From Todiramphus chloris collaris (lineage: Eukaryota; Chordata; Aves; Coraciiformes; Alcedinidae): a DNA stretch of 64,000 bases. Below are positions 10,964 to 22,199 of this stretch, piece after piece (the stretch's first letter is position 1; every line of letters begins with the position of its first letter). The translations under genes and the position numbers were made by a program. The notes under the pieces are model-generated. The model worked only from the letters and a program-made list of their open reading frames with translations. It made no database searches and was not told the DNA's origin. The stretch is from positions 363,951 through 427,950 of the forward strand of contig JANVCC010000118.1 of NCBI GenBank assembly GCA_025345505.1. The letters run 5' to 3'.

Positions 10964-11428
10964 TGGTGGTGGTTTAGCCCCTGCTGGCAACTAAACGCCC
11001 ACAGCCACTCACACCCCTGCCCTCCAGACCCCCCTCCTAAGGGATGGGAAGGGGAATTGGGAAGAATTAAAAAGGTGAGGCTGCACAGGTTGGGATAAGG
11101 ACAGTATAATAAAACACTGCAAAGAGAGAAGAAAACAGCAATACTAATGAAATGATGGACAAAGCAAGCGATAGACTTTACCTCTGCCCAACATTTTCCC
11201 TGCTCCAGCCACATTATTGCTCCATGCTAAAGCAAGTAGAAAACAGGTACCTGCCACCCTGAGCCAGGCCCTCTCTGCCCCCCCCAAACCCCTCACCCTT
11301 TGTATGGTTCTATAACTCTTTGGTTCAAACTCAGTATGGCATCAAACATCCCACTGGCTGGCTCAGCTGTTTATCCCGCTTGGACCAGCAGCTGCTGGTG
11401 GTAATGAACCCAAACCCAACCCAAGACA
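10964..11428 (-). mobile_element. Solo LTR of an endogenous retrovirus
   Basis: On the minus strand the element starts TGTCTTGGGTTGGG and ends in CCACCACCA, i.e. TG...CA ends, about 465 bp. It is flanked by CTCG at 10960-10963 and 11429-11432 (CTCGT on both sides if the shared T is counted), a target-site duplication of 4-5 bp. The orientation is taken from the TATA-like AT-rich stretch (plus strand GTATGGTTCTATAACT, 11303-11318) and the relation to the second copy at 14393. No gag, pol or env sequence is adjacent, so this is the product of LTR-LTR recombination. Confidence 0.8.
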
Positions 11429-12039
11429 CTCGTTGAAACAGAAGACTTTTTTGGCTGATTTTAGGAAGTGGAATTATTTTTAGAGAGAAGCACCCCAAAT
11501 GCCATGAAGTACCTTCGTGAAAACAGGAGCCCAAAAGAAAGTGTTGAGAAGTGTGGCAGGTGGATTGGATCCATGAAACACTTCATTTCTACCAAAGAGT
11601 TTTATTGATAAAATATTTGTTATGACTTTAAAAAAAGAGGGTTTTTTCCAAAGACAGAATATTTCACCCATGGCAAAGTGCTCTGGAGCTGCTCCATCCC
11701 TTGGGCGCAGGCTCTACAGGGTGGCATATGCTCCTGAAGGTAGAGCAGAGCCACAAATACACTGAAAAAAATTCCCTTTTGGGGGAAAGTTTTGAGGCCA
11801 GCCCCCCTCTAAGCGAAGCTTGTGTTCCATGCGGATCTGCAGCTTAAGGTGCTGGTCCAAACCCCTGTGCTGGGCTCCCAGGAGGGCTTTACCTTCTCCA
11901 GATCAAAGCATCAACCGCACGAAAGGCAAAGTCTGAACTATTTAATAAACATGGCAAAGGCTGCCGTGGGCAGGCGTAACCACAGAGAAAAATCATTAAA
12001 AAGTCATTCCCACCAAATGGATGCTTTAAGAAAACATTT
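11429..12039. other. Unique non-coding DNA
   Basis: No gene or mobile element is recognised beyond the LTR's target-site copy at the left edge. Open frames are shorter than 75 codons. Confidence 0.5.
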
Positions 12040-12620
12040 CTAAGCCCTACCTATATCACTTTGCATAATTCCTCCCTGCTTATGAAAATGAAATCCCCGA
12101 GAAGTCTGCGCCCGAGCCCATATGGTGGCTGATGTGATATTTGGCATAATCACTGAGGAAAATATGGCACTGCTAATTTGCCTATCGGCCCCAGGGACCG
12201 AGCCCCTGGCTCCATGCCGGGCAATGCAAGCTCCATCACCGTGGAAGGGCAACGGCAGCACCAGCCCCGGGGCCATGCCCGGGGAATTTACGACCAGGGG
12301 GAATTAACAGCCCCTGTCTCTGCAGCCAGTGCCATCCCAGGCATCCCGAGCCCCAGTGGAGCCGTTACTGAAAGGGTTAAAGAAGTTTTGACTGGTTTAT
12401 GACACGAACACTGTCAGCAGAATGCATTTTGAATCCCTGTTTAAAAGACATGTAATTGCCTCAGATTCTTTATATTATCATAACTCTTCAAAATTGATTG
12501 GTTTTAGGTTTATGGAAAAATATGCAAATGCACAGAGAACGACACACATTCCTCATTGTGGGTATAAAAGTAGTTCACAGAGAATCCATCTGATTGAGTT
12601 TGATTACTGAACAAAATCTA
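12040..12620. promoter_or_regulatory. Candidate conserved regulatory block with POU octamer
   Basis: Two AT-rich parts (12040-12190 and 12420-12610) flank a GC-rich middle. The perfect octamer ATGCAAAT lies at 12522-12529 beside AAATTGATTGG (12490-12500), a PBX/HOX-like sequence. TTTGCATAATT occurs at 12060. The block is free of repeats. Enhancer function is inferred. Confidence 0.4.
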
Positions 12621-13557
12621 ATTATTTTAGATACACGTTTGGGCTCTTCTGGAGAGGCGCACGGAGGAGAAGAAATATTTGGCGTACGTGAGTGTTGTTT
12701 GCCCGCCCAGGTTTGTTTAGTCACATCTATTTTGACAGTCCAGAATTTTAAATAATTGATATCAACGTTCACTCTCCAGAGTAAAAATCCCCAATGGAAC
12801 TGGGAAAGGACCGGTGTGGACATGCTCATGCAGCACACACATCCCTTTGAAGTGGTCTAGCAGGGCATTTTAGTGTAAATCATCTTCTGAGCTCCTTTTT
12901 AGCAGCTTTTGAGGGCGTTTTGCTACATTCCCATGCGAATTTCTGTGCCAGGTTTCCAATAGCTGGGAGAAGAGGATGAGGATGCCAGGCTGGGCACAAG
13001 GACCAGAGCCAGGGGCATCCCCCCATTATCCCACGGACAGTGCTCTGCCACATCCACACCTCACCACGGATTTGTCATACAACCTTAAACATTAATTCTG
13101 GAGAGGCAGGGAAACGATTGAGCCCATGTTTTGGCCCCTCCTGGGCCTTTGTCAAGGAGTATTTACAAGACTTTTAAAACAGCTTTGAATAATTACTTAA
13201 TCCCTCACTCTCATAAACAATTATCATCCTTTCCCAATTATCTACTCAATTATAATCTACAAAGTCTCTTGCATTAAATTAAGCCATATGTTCTTCATAG
13301 TCACTTCTAGTAGGAACACAGTCTGACCTTCCCTCCCCAAAACACAATCTTTTTCTCCCCAGAATCCCTTCTGAAGAATCTCTCCTGCAGTGGCCCTAAG
13401 GAGAAGTTTTTACACAGCAAGACCCTCACCCAGGAGGGTCACAGTCTATCCGAGCTACACATGATCCAATTCCTGAGGCCACCAGCCTTCTTTTCCCTCC
13501 TTTTTTCCATTGCATTGGTGGAACTGTGCTCTGAATTTGGGTATTTTTTCAGCTTAA
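12621..13557. other. Unique non-coding DNA with a small AT-rich block
   Basis: No gene is recognised. Positions 13150-13300 are AT-rich with TAATTACTTAATCCC and repeated CAATTAT motifs and may be a small regulatory element. The rest is mixed composition. Confidence 0.45.
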
Positions 13558-13731
13558 CAGGCTGCCCAGGGCAGGGGGGGAGTCCCCGTGATCCCTGGAG
13601 GGGTTTCCAAGCCCCCCGTGGAGCTGTGGTGCTGAGGGACAGGGGGCAGAGGTGCCCTGGCACTGCTGGGGGAACGCTTGGACTCAACTTTAAAAGTCTC
13701 TTCCAATCCAAACAGTTCTATTATTCTATGA
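13558..13731 (+). mobile_element. CR1 LINE 3' end (type A)
   Basis: GGCTGCCCAGGGCAGGGGGG starts a forward type A body that ends CCAATCCAAACAGTTCTATTATTCTATGA. Only the last 175 bp of the element was inserted or kept. Confidence 0.93.
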
Positions 13732-14392
13732 CTGATAAGAGAGTGAAGCTCCTGTGCTCAGGGGGCACAGAGATGCCCTTGTAGGTCTCCATCTCTGATC
13801 AGACTTTAACAATTACAATTGTTAAAGCATCGCTGTTGTTCCATCAAAACCCTCTGCCCACATACATGGGCATTGCAGAAACTGCTGCTGAGGAAGGACA
13901 GGCTGTTCCCCAGCTGCACCAGTATAGACACTGGTGTGTGATAGGTTTCTCAGTCACTACCAGTTCTATTTCCTCAGTAAGGGTAAAGATTTATCCCCAA
14001 GCTGAATCATCTCCCCTTGTCCCTGAAGAGGTTTTTTCCATGTGGTTAAGTGCCTCTTTCGGGCGCTGTCAGGGAAGCAGGGCTGCCCACCCTTTAAGGA
14101 AATTGGTATGTGATAATTAGGTGTAGAGCCCCTCAAATACACCCTGTTATCAAATACAAAAGAATTACTTATGCAGTCTGCAATGAGACCCATCATTAAT
14201 TAGGAGTTTTACATATTAATCACAACACAGAAGAAAAAAAACCAACCAGGTTTTGTGTCTGTGAAATGCTGAGTGATGCTCAGGGTGTGCAGCTCGTGCC
14301 ACTCCGAGAAATAACGGATGGAAAATTTCTAGATTTCAGGCTCAGTTACAGGAAAATGGACCGAGATAAGGCAGTGTCTGAGCTGATGAATA
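13732..14392. other. Unique non-coding DNA
   Basis: No gene or mobile element is recognised. The segment 14150-14230 is AT-rich (CATCATTAATTAGGAG) and could be a minor regulatory site. Confidence 0.5.
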
Positions 14393-14867
14393 CTCAGGGA
14401 GCCCTTGTGAGGCAAATGTACAGATGCTACTACTTCCTCCTCCCTTCCAGACTCCCTCCTGTGAGGTAGGAAGATGAATCAGGAGAAAGAAAAGAAGGCT
14501 AGACCCTGGGAGTTGAAAAAAAGACAGCTTAAACACAAAGAGAAGAAAACAAAGTGCTAATAATCAAAATAATAAAATGATAGATAAAGCTAGCAATAGA
14601 AACCAGGAAGGCTGTACCTGTATCCAAGAATCCAACTTTCCCTGCTCCAGCCACACCAAAGCCCCATGCTGCAGCAAGCTGAAAACAAAAGGCCCTAGCC
14701 CTGGCCAGCCCCACCCTTATATAGGGCCATGAGTCCGTGGGGTATCAAACATCCCATCGGCTGGTTTGGTTGTTATCTTGGGTGTGGGCCCTCCACAGCT
14801 GCAGCCTCTCCCAACTGCTTGGGCCAGCAGCTGATGGTGATAATCAAGCCAAACCTAACCCAGGACA
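14393..14867 (-). mobile_element. LTR, second copy of the 10964 family
   Basis: It aligns along almost its whole length with 10964-11428, including TTTCCCTGCTCCAGCCACA, GGTATCAAACATCCCAT and CAGCAGCTGATGGTGATAA. The minus strand starts TGTCCTGGGTTAGG at 14867 and has a good TATA box, CTATATAAGG, at about 14715-14724. The left edge is diverged and approximate. The right end touches a CR1 fragment with no spacer, and I cannot see a target-site duplication. Confidence 0.75.
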
Positions 14868-15092
14868 GCCCCTTGAAGTCCTGAAAAGCCCCCAGAAGGT
14901 CTCCCCTTGGGGAGCCTTCTCCTCTGCAGGCTGAACCCCCCCAGCTCTCCCAGCCTGGCTCCCAGCAGAGGGGTTCCAGCCCTCCCAGCATCGCTGGGGC
15001 TCCTCTGGCCCCGCTCCACCAGGTCCCTGTCTCTGCTGTGCTGAGCACTCCCGAGCTGGATACGGTACTTCAGGGGATGTCTCAAGGAGCGG
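14868..15092 (-). mobile_element. CR1 LINE internal fragment, 3' end missing
   Basis: CCCCCAGAAGGTCTCCCC to CTGAGCACTCCCGAGCTGGA matches the copy at 49080-49260. It lacks the CR1 3' tail, which should lie on its left where the LTR ends. The 3' part has therefore been lost or displaced. Confidence 0.9.
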
Positions 15093-16110
15093 AAGAAGGA
15101 GCTAATGCTGTGTTTTCATGGACAAAAGAGCGACCGCTCCTGTCCTGAGCTTGTGTGCTCCCCAGCACTGTACTAGCCCTGAGGTTCACTCTTCAAGCAG
15201 CACTGGCCCCTTGGCCGCAGGATAACTGTTTGTGGTGAGCCGTGACACTAACAGCCTTTCTGAGCCAAACCATGCCCCTCTGTGCTAGGCTCACCAGTGG
15301 TGCCCCGTTTCACTGGGCACCAGTTGCAGCTCACACCGTGGATCAGCCCAGCTCACCCACAGACCTCTCCGGAGAGGTGTCTGGCTGTGGAATCGAGGTG
15401 ACAAACACAGCTCAGATGTCCTGCAGAGAGAAAGGGGCTGGAATGGGTGTGCTGGGCACAGAGGAAGCCCAAGACCAGGTTTAATATAATTTTCTTCCCA
15501 AAGCAATTTCTCAGGAGACAGGACAACACCCCCAGTACGTCAATAAGGATTTGCACTGTATCATCTATGCCAAAAAAAATAACTCAACCTTCTCCTCTTC
15601 AGTACAAATGAGAATTTATATGCAAACCCCCACTTCAGGTGGGCAACCCAAAGAAATTAACCTCAGGAGAAAATTGCTTTTTTCTGGCTTAAGACATAGC
15701 TTATTATCATGTCAGGCAGAAGAGACAGTGGGGAAAATGCAAAATCAGAGACACAATCCAGCAGCGCATCCATCTATTCGCAGCAAAGGCTCCACTTGTT
15801 ACGAGAAACGTGTAAATTCAGAAGAGTGGGGCTTGTTCTTCGTGGCAACAGACGGAGACTGACAGAGTCGCTCCCTCCCAGGGGCTAATAAACTGAACCA
15901 TGCTGCAAAACTTCACCCCAAAATAGCACATCTGGCAGAGAAGAGGTGCTGGTAGCACTGATAGGACACAGTGTTGTGGACACAGGGCTGTTTTCTGCAA
16001 ATGACCCCCCCAAAAAATAATTTACAAACTGAGCAAAGATTTCTGTCCGGGGGGAAATGACAATCAGAGCCTGAGCATAACTCACCCAACTGCGTTCAGT
16101 CAGTCAGGAC

Positions 16111-16145
16111 ATCCATCCACCCATCCATCCATCCACCCACCCACC
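16111..16145. repeat. (ATCC)n microsatellite
   Basis: ATCC and ACCC tetranucleotides alternate for about 35 bp. Confidence 0.9.
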
Positions 16146-16488
16146 TAGACCTGCTCGACCTCACTGCTAACTGGGAGGATGCTAACGAAGAGTCAGGCTC
16201 CGGAAGGCTGCAGTGGGGGTATCGGGCAGGACAAGGGCACACTAGGTCACTGGGGAGGATTTTTGACCCCCGGGTGGAAGGGGCCGTGTTGTGTCCTGCA
16301 GCAGATGGGGGTTTGTTAGACCAGCACCTGGCACTCTGGCACGGTCCAGCGCAAGGCAAAGTCCCCAATACCATGTTTCTGAGAGTGGCAGGGAACCAGT
16401 GACCTTGTGCCGTCATGCCCCCTTGTCATGGGGCTGAACCTTGCTGAGCTTCACTTTTACTGTTTTCTCTGGCTATTTTGCTTTCCAT

Positions 16489-16597
16489 CTTCTCTTCTCT
16501 TCTCTTCTCTTCTCTTCTCTTCTCTTCTCTTCTCNNNNNNNNNNCTTCTCTTCTCTTCTCTTCTCTTCTCTTCTCTTCTCTTCTCTTCTCTCTCTCT
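16489..16597. repeat. (TTCTC)n microsatellite with assembly gap
   Basis: TTCTC is repeated on both sides of a run of ten N (16535-16544). The ten N are a placeholder gap, so the true array length is unknown. The three phase-shifted open frames across it are artefacts of the repeat. Confidence 0.97.
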
Positions 16598-16703
16598 TTG
16601 TCTTCATTTCCCCCCCTGCTCACCTGCAGTGCTCAGAAGTCACACCAGCCTGGCAGGGCAGTGCTAGAAGCTGTGCAGGTGGGAAGGAGATGAGTAGATG
16701 AGC

Positions 16704-16892
16704 CTGGTGGCACCCTGGGCTGCACCCCAGCAGCGTGGGCAGCAGGGGAGGGGGGGATCCTGCCCCTCTGCTCCCAGGGCTCTGGGCAGAGAGAGAGACC
16801 CCCCTGCAGTGCTGGGGCAGCTCGGGAGTGCTCAGCACAGCAGAGACAGGGACCTGGTGGAGCGGGGCCAGGGGAGACACAGCAATGATCTG
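16704..16892 (+). mobile_element. CR1 LINE internal fragment, no 3' end
   Basis: CACCCTGGGCTGCACCCCAGC through CAGAGACAGGGACCTGGTGG is the reverse complement of 49200-49370. It encodes part of the last codons of ORF2 and following sequence, and fades before the 3' tail. Confidence 0.9.
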
Positions 16893-17590
16893 AGAACTTC
16901 TTGTAGTGACAGAGCTACCACTGGCCAGTGTCTGTGCCACTGCTCCTCCTCCTCACTGTGCCTGCCACCCATGCTACCCTCATGGGGCACATCCATTGGA
17001 GGGGAAAGTGGGTTTTGCCCCTTCCCTGAGCAGTGCAAGACAGAGTTTGAGGTTCTACTGCCCATGGCCTGCCTCCATCAGGGTTCTGCAGCTAGAGAGG
17101 GACTCAGACTGGGATGCTTGAGCCAGAGGTGACTTCCCTGTTACACAAGGGATGCCTGAAATCCTTCTCCAGAGTGAAGACGAAGATAAACAGATGAGGA
17201 ATCTTGTCCTCCATGGTACTGATGGTGCTTGTTTATGCCCAGCCCTATTTGCAGGCCGGGCAGTGGCTGCAGAGCTGCAGTCCCTGCCGGGCACAGCCGC
17301 AGGTACGCGGCGGTTCCTTGCCGGCGGCAGCTCGGCAAACAGCTCACCAGAGGGAAGTTGTCACATTCACTGATTCATCAACTCTTCCTTCGGCGGCAGC
17401 GGTACCTGTGCCATCTGTGTCGAGCACTTACAGGGAAACCTCTCTGCAACTGCCATACAAATCAGGGGCAGCGCCAAGGTCGCGCTGAAGGGAATTTCGG
17501 GACGCAGGGACGATGTTCAGCGGTAAGCAACAGCAGCATCCCTGCGCGAGCCCTCCCGCATCCTCGGCTGCTCCGCCCCAGCCTCGAGCA
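16893..17590. other. Unique non-coding DNA, partly CpG-bearing
   Basis: No gene is recognised. From about 17260 to 17590 CpG is more frequent (GTACGCGGCGGTTCCTTGCC) without forming a strong island. Confidence 0.45.
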
Positions 17591-18010
17591 GCCTGGGCCC
17601 CGCTGGGAAATGTGTATTATGCCTGGGTTAATTTACTGATTAATCTCTAGTCAGTGGTTTGTGCTTTCCCCAGATGGCCAATTAAAATTTACAACTGGCA
17701 GAGCAGTGCCCTGTTGGCAGGCTGCTGCGGGGCCGCGGCTGGAGGCAGCGACAGAAGGTGTGGGCCCACTTCTGCCTTTTTTTTTTTCCCCTCTTCTGGC
17801 TTTAATCAGAGGGCAGAGCATCCTCTGCCCCGCCGTGGGCACGGCCCCAGCAATGGGGCACATCCGGGCTCGCGGCGATGGAGAGCATCCTCATCCTCCT
17901 CTCCTGCATCCCCGCTGTTACCGGTCCCCTTCTCTTCCCCGCCAGGGTATAAAACATTTACAGTTGTTTGCATAAATCAAAGCGCTGCCGGTAATAAGTG
18001 ATGCTGTGAT
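17591..18010. promoter_or_regulatory. Candidate regulatory block
   Basis: AT-rich motif clusters (GGGTTAATTTACTGATTAATC at 17625-17645, GGCCAATTAAAATTTACAAC at 17675) flank a GC-rich centre with TTTTTTTTTTT at 17778. The block is repeat-free. Regulatory role is a guess from texture. Confidence 0.25.
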
Positions 18011-18857
18011 AGGTATGAGAGACAACACACTTTTGCAGCAAGACCAGGGGAAAAACCCTGCAGGATGTTGCCTTTTGGTGCTCAATACAAATCGCGTTGG
18101 TGCATCCACCCAAATAAAGCACCGCGTTAAGGGGAACCAGCTTTTGGGACGCTCTTTGTTCTGAAGTTACACGTGGGGAGCCACCTAAGCTGGAAAACTC
18201 CAAAGCAAATTATTAATCAAGACCAACTGATTTCCTGAAGAGGCTGAACAGAGCAATGGTGATGTGCAGGGCCACAACAGTCTGCTGTTTTCAGTAATTG
18301 TCCTTGTAACGCAGGAGAGCACTCCGAGAAATACATCGGGAAAATATATTGGAAAAAATGCTGTTTTCACCAGCGCTCCCAGAAGATATCACACTTCTCT
18401 GGTTTAGAGAAAAATTTCCCTGCTGCTGCTTTCTTTTTTTTTTTACTGTAAGAAGACTTCATGAATATTGATGGTAAACATAATAACAGCAATACTCAGG
18501 AGTATAGTCAACTCTTGCTGTACAATTCACATAATTCCCCTTAAATTAATGGAAGTTACATGTGTGCCCTGGATTCAGGCTGCACCCCCATGGACCTGGT
18601 GCTGAGCCATCGGCTCTGGGTCCACAAGCATGACGATGGACCCTCCCTTCCCAGGTGGGTGAGCTGCAGGGCCAGGCCCTTGCAGGTGGTTTGTTTTCCT
18701 TTATTTTTAGTGCTGAATTCGATTGGGTTGATCTGCGTGTACTTGTGAATGCTCCTGCGCCCTACAGCTATTGCATTTTGTAACATAAACACCAGAGTTA
18801 AACCCGTTGTCCATTAATTTTATAAATTCCCACGTGACCATCCTCTTCTCAGCACAG
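18011..18857. other. Unique non-coding DNA
   Basis: No gene or mobile element is recognised. A T-tract lies near 18431-18442 and the surrounding 18420-18560 is AT-rich. Confidence 0.5.
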
Positions 18858-18925
18858 GATAGACATAGAACTGTTGGAGCAGGTCCAGAGGAGGCCACAA
18901 AGATGATGAGGGTGCTGGAACACCA
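18858..18925 (+). mobile_element. CR1 LINE ORF2 fragment
   Basis: ATAGACATAGAACTGTTGGAGCAGG followed by TCCAGAGGAGGCCACAAAGA is the CR1 segment that precedes the end of ORF2. Only about 70 bp is recognisable. Confidence 0.8.
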
Positions 18926-19420
18926 GCCACTGCTGCGCAGGGCTCCTGGGTGGCAGAGGGCAAAGCCCTGGGTTGGCTGAGTCCTCCAGAAAGAAGTGAG
19001 GTCACCTCTCCAACACCCTCCCTCTCGGCCAGAGCCTGGAGAGGTGTGAGTGTAGCATTTGGAAAAGATCAAGCAAATATTTTGTCCCAGCACACAGTCA
19101 CCAGTCGCATCGGTAGTAATGACATTTTTGGACCTACCCATATGGAAGAGAAGGAGCGTGGAAAGCAAGCAGCAGGTCTCCACTACAGCAGCACCCGGGA
19201 TGTGCGCAAGGGCTTGTCCCCGGCTCTGACCCACGGCTCCAAAGCACTCACACAGCCCTTGGCACTGGTTTGCTGCCGGGACAGGGGATGTGAGGGTCTC
19301 CCACACCCTGTCTTCTGCTGGTCACGGTGCAGCTGCAGAGCTGGTGGGTCAGCTTGCCACTGGAAGTCTCCCATTGACGTGGATGGCTCTTGGACAGCGG
19401 CACTTTCAAAAGGTAGATAG
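18926..19420. other. Unique non-coding DNA
   Basis: No gene is recognised. A 199-codon minus frame (18707-19306) crosses from unique DNA through the CR1 fragment, which argues against a real protein. Confidence 0.5.
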
Positions 19421-19520
19421 CATCACAGAGTCATAGAATTGCTTTGGCTGGAAGAGACCCTTAAGATCATCAAGTCCAACCATTAACCCAGCACTGCCAG
19501 GGCACCACTGACCCATGGGG
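19421..19520 (-). mobile_element. CR1 LINE 3' end (type A)
   Basis: CATCACAGAGTCATAGAATTG is followed by GGCTGGAAGAGACCCTTAAG and the CAGCACTGCCAGGGCACCAC body motif. It stops after CCCATGGGG. Confidence 0.92.
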
Positions 19521-20476
19521 GTGGTAGAGGGATGGCTGGACACATCCCTTGGCACGTCAGCTGTAAGGGCACTGTTCTCATGTCTCTGGACTGTCCTGAC
19601 CACCGCCTGGATCCCTCTTCATAGGAGGAGCACTGGACGGGGCATGTGAGCAGACTTGTCAATCACCCACAGCTCTCAGGAAGCCGAGAACACAGGGAAA
19701 AGGGGGAAGGAGTGCAACCAAACACAGGCTTGCTGCTGTTCTGCAGAGCCTGCCTGGTAGCCCTACCCCTCTTCTAATGCGGTGCAGGATTCATGGGAAA
19801 CGAAAGCATCAGGGCTGAGCAGAGGGCTCCTCATGGGGCATGAAAATATTTGCATTTCAGAGAAGGCTTTCTCGGGAGTGGAAAAAACTCTGCGTGACAA
19901 ACTCTGCTTACACTGGAGGAGCAAACCAAGCTTCAGCACCACGCGGCTTCTGCTTCACCCACACCCAGCCCCGACCCCACACCGGAGCTGGGCTTCGTCT
20001 GAGTTCTGGCTGGTTTGGGAATCTCAGGGTTTTAGGTTTGTGCTCCTTTTTTTTTTTTTTTTTTTTATGATTAAAAAGATCAGCATTTTGGAAAAACCCA
20101 ACACATGTTAATACCGTGACCTGCAGAGTTACTGTCAATAGAGATGTGCTGGTGATCTTTAAAAGGAGATTTTCTCAGGGTGAAGGACAAACATGACATT
20201 AGAGTCATCAAACTCCCTATCTGACAAGGACATATAAATTGTAAATGGTCGGGGGCACTGGGATCAGCTTGTCTTTCTTCCAGGCACTTTTCCATCAGAG
20301 CAGCGATCTGTCAGCTATCATCTGCATCTCATGCCACGTGTTGACAGCAGGGACAGGCACCGTTCATGGCAAGACTGCTGCAGCTGCCTGGTGCCCACCG
20401 GTGTCTGCCTCCGTGGGGTGCTGGGGGGGCAGGTGGGCTGCAAGAACCATGGCTGAGAAAGGTTGGAAACCTTGAA
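19521..20476. other. Unique non-coding DNA
   Basis: No gene or mobile element is recognised. A T20 run lies at 20047-20066. Confidence 0.5.
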
Positions 20477-20722
20477 GGTTGGGAGGCTCTACAGAGGTAT
20501 CTGGCCAGGTTCAGTCGATGGGCCGAGGCCAGCTGCATGAGGTTCAACCAGGCCAAGGGCCAGGTCCTGCACTTGGGTCACAACAACCTCCTGTGATGCT
20601 CCAGGCTGGTGCAGAGCACCTGTAAAGTGACCGGAAGGAAAGGAGCTGGGAAGGTTGGTCAACAGGCATCTGAAGATGAGCCAAAGAGTCCTCAGGTGGC
20701 CAAGAAGGCCACCAGCATCACA
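20477..20722 (+). mobile_element. CR1 LINE ORF2 C-terminal fragment, no 3' end
   Basis: The forward frame reads MRFNQAKGQVLHLGHNN, matching the CR1 ORF2 stretch after the reverse transcriptase core, and the sequence continues to GGCCAAGAAGGCCACCAGCATC. The element is cut off there, so the last codons of ORF2 and the tail are absent. Confidence 0.92.
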
Positions 20723-21980
20723 ACAGTAAAGGAGCACCAACAGAGAAGGCAGAACCACTCAGGCCAGTGAAGCAGGATGAGCTCTGCCCCGACCCTGGGA
20801 TGGCTCAGTGACAAAGACAAGAAAAACATGGAAAAAAAAAAAAAAAGCCAAGGCTGAGTATAAAAGCCCCTGGCAAGCATGGGTAGCCTCAGGAAATCAG
20901 GCCAAGTCCTGCTCTTACCACACCACTGTAAATCCATGAGACCTTCATTGGCTTTATCCCACCTAAGCATGAGCATGGCTGAGATCAATTCAATCCTTAA
21001 CTGTAATTAAAAACAAGAAGGAAATGAGTGTGTTCACAGAGCCTACGTGTTTGTGCAGAGAAAGAATTCACTTTCCTCCTGCTCCAGCGGGTAGAATCTC
21101 CTCTGCCCAACCACCAGAACCCCAGTAAAAACACTGTTCCTTACAGGAAACCATTGCACAGGTCACACTGAGGGAATAGGGATGTTCCTAAGAGTTGTTG
21201 GAAGAGTTTTGGTGGCCAACTTTCATTTCACGTGTGCTCTCTCGGGACCTCAGCGCCAAGTCCTTGTCTCTGTGGAGAGCACCAGGTGATGTTTGCGTGC
21301 TACCAAAAAGCAGTGAGAAGCAAATCTCATTTTTTCCCCTTGCCCGTAATTAACATGCTCAGCAAACCCAGAAACTCAGCCGTTTCCCAGGGATTCTGGG
21401 AAGGGCAAAGTAATGAAGCCAACTTGCCAATATTCAAGGTTTTGAAATAAAAATCTACGTTTCCTTTCTATGCCTCAGTTTCCCCATTAGTGTATTTATC
21501 AATGTTTGCAGCTCATTTATTAAAAATAATGACACAGCTGGAAAATTTTGGTAGTGCCTTGCTCAGCCAGCTTTGCCAGGCACACCCAACAGCCCCAGTA
21601 CCTACTGGGGCTCTAGCTGGGTTTGGTTTAAGTACCAGAATTCAATGGTCCTTCTCTGGAAAAAAAAAAAAAATTAAAAAAAGAGTCAGATAAGTACCAC
21701 AGAAAGATGAACTGGGGAGATCAGGAATTTTATTGTCCCATTTGTACCCAGGGTAAACTGAGGCAGCAAGTCCAGTGGAGGGAGGCTGACCTGAAATACT
21801 GAATAAGGACAAAAATTGATGGTTTGGGGATTAATAAGCAAGGGCAGGAGCTCAGGTCTGAGCCCTGAGGGGGGCCTAGGAGACAGCATCCTGGTCCCAA
21901 AGCCATGCCCATGTCCTGGCCGTGTCCCCATCCTAGGGGCAGCCACAGAGCCCCGGGGGGCTGTGCCCAGCGAGGGCAAT
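20723..21980. other. Unique non-coding DNA
   Basis: No gene is recognised. A-runs occur at about 20832-20846 and 21661-21673. The rest has mixed composition and short accidental frames. Confidence 0.5.
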
Positions 21981-22199
21981 GCCCAGGGGGTCAGACTTGG
22001 CATGAAGCACAACACTGCCTCGGGACTGCTGCCAAACCCACCTGGTTTGGAAAAGTATTCCACTATTCCTCAAATACCAATTATTTTTCCATTTTTGTTC
22101 ATAGCTGGAATGCAACCCCAGCAGCCACAGTCCCGGAACGGGAGAGCAAGGAGAAAAAAATCCTATCCCAGCAGCGGCGATGGCGAGAGGTGTCAGTGA

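Larger units (their letters stand above)
15093..16703. other. Unique non-coding DNA with two simple repeats
   Basis: No gene is recognised. It contains the (ATCC)n and (TTCTC)n repeats listed separately. Open frames of up to 106 codons have no recognisable protein character. Confidence 0.5.

Noticed and set aside
10964..14867. Single degenerate provirus bounded by the two LTRs
   Set aside because: The first LTR has its own target-site duplication on both flanks, and the intervening DNA contains candidate regulatory sequence and a CR1 but no retroviral coding remnants.
18707..19306. 199-codon minus-strand frame
   Set aside because: It crosses a CR1 ORF2 fragment in antisense, and overlapping plus frames are equally open.
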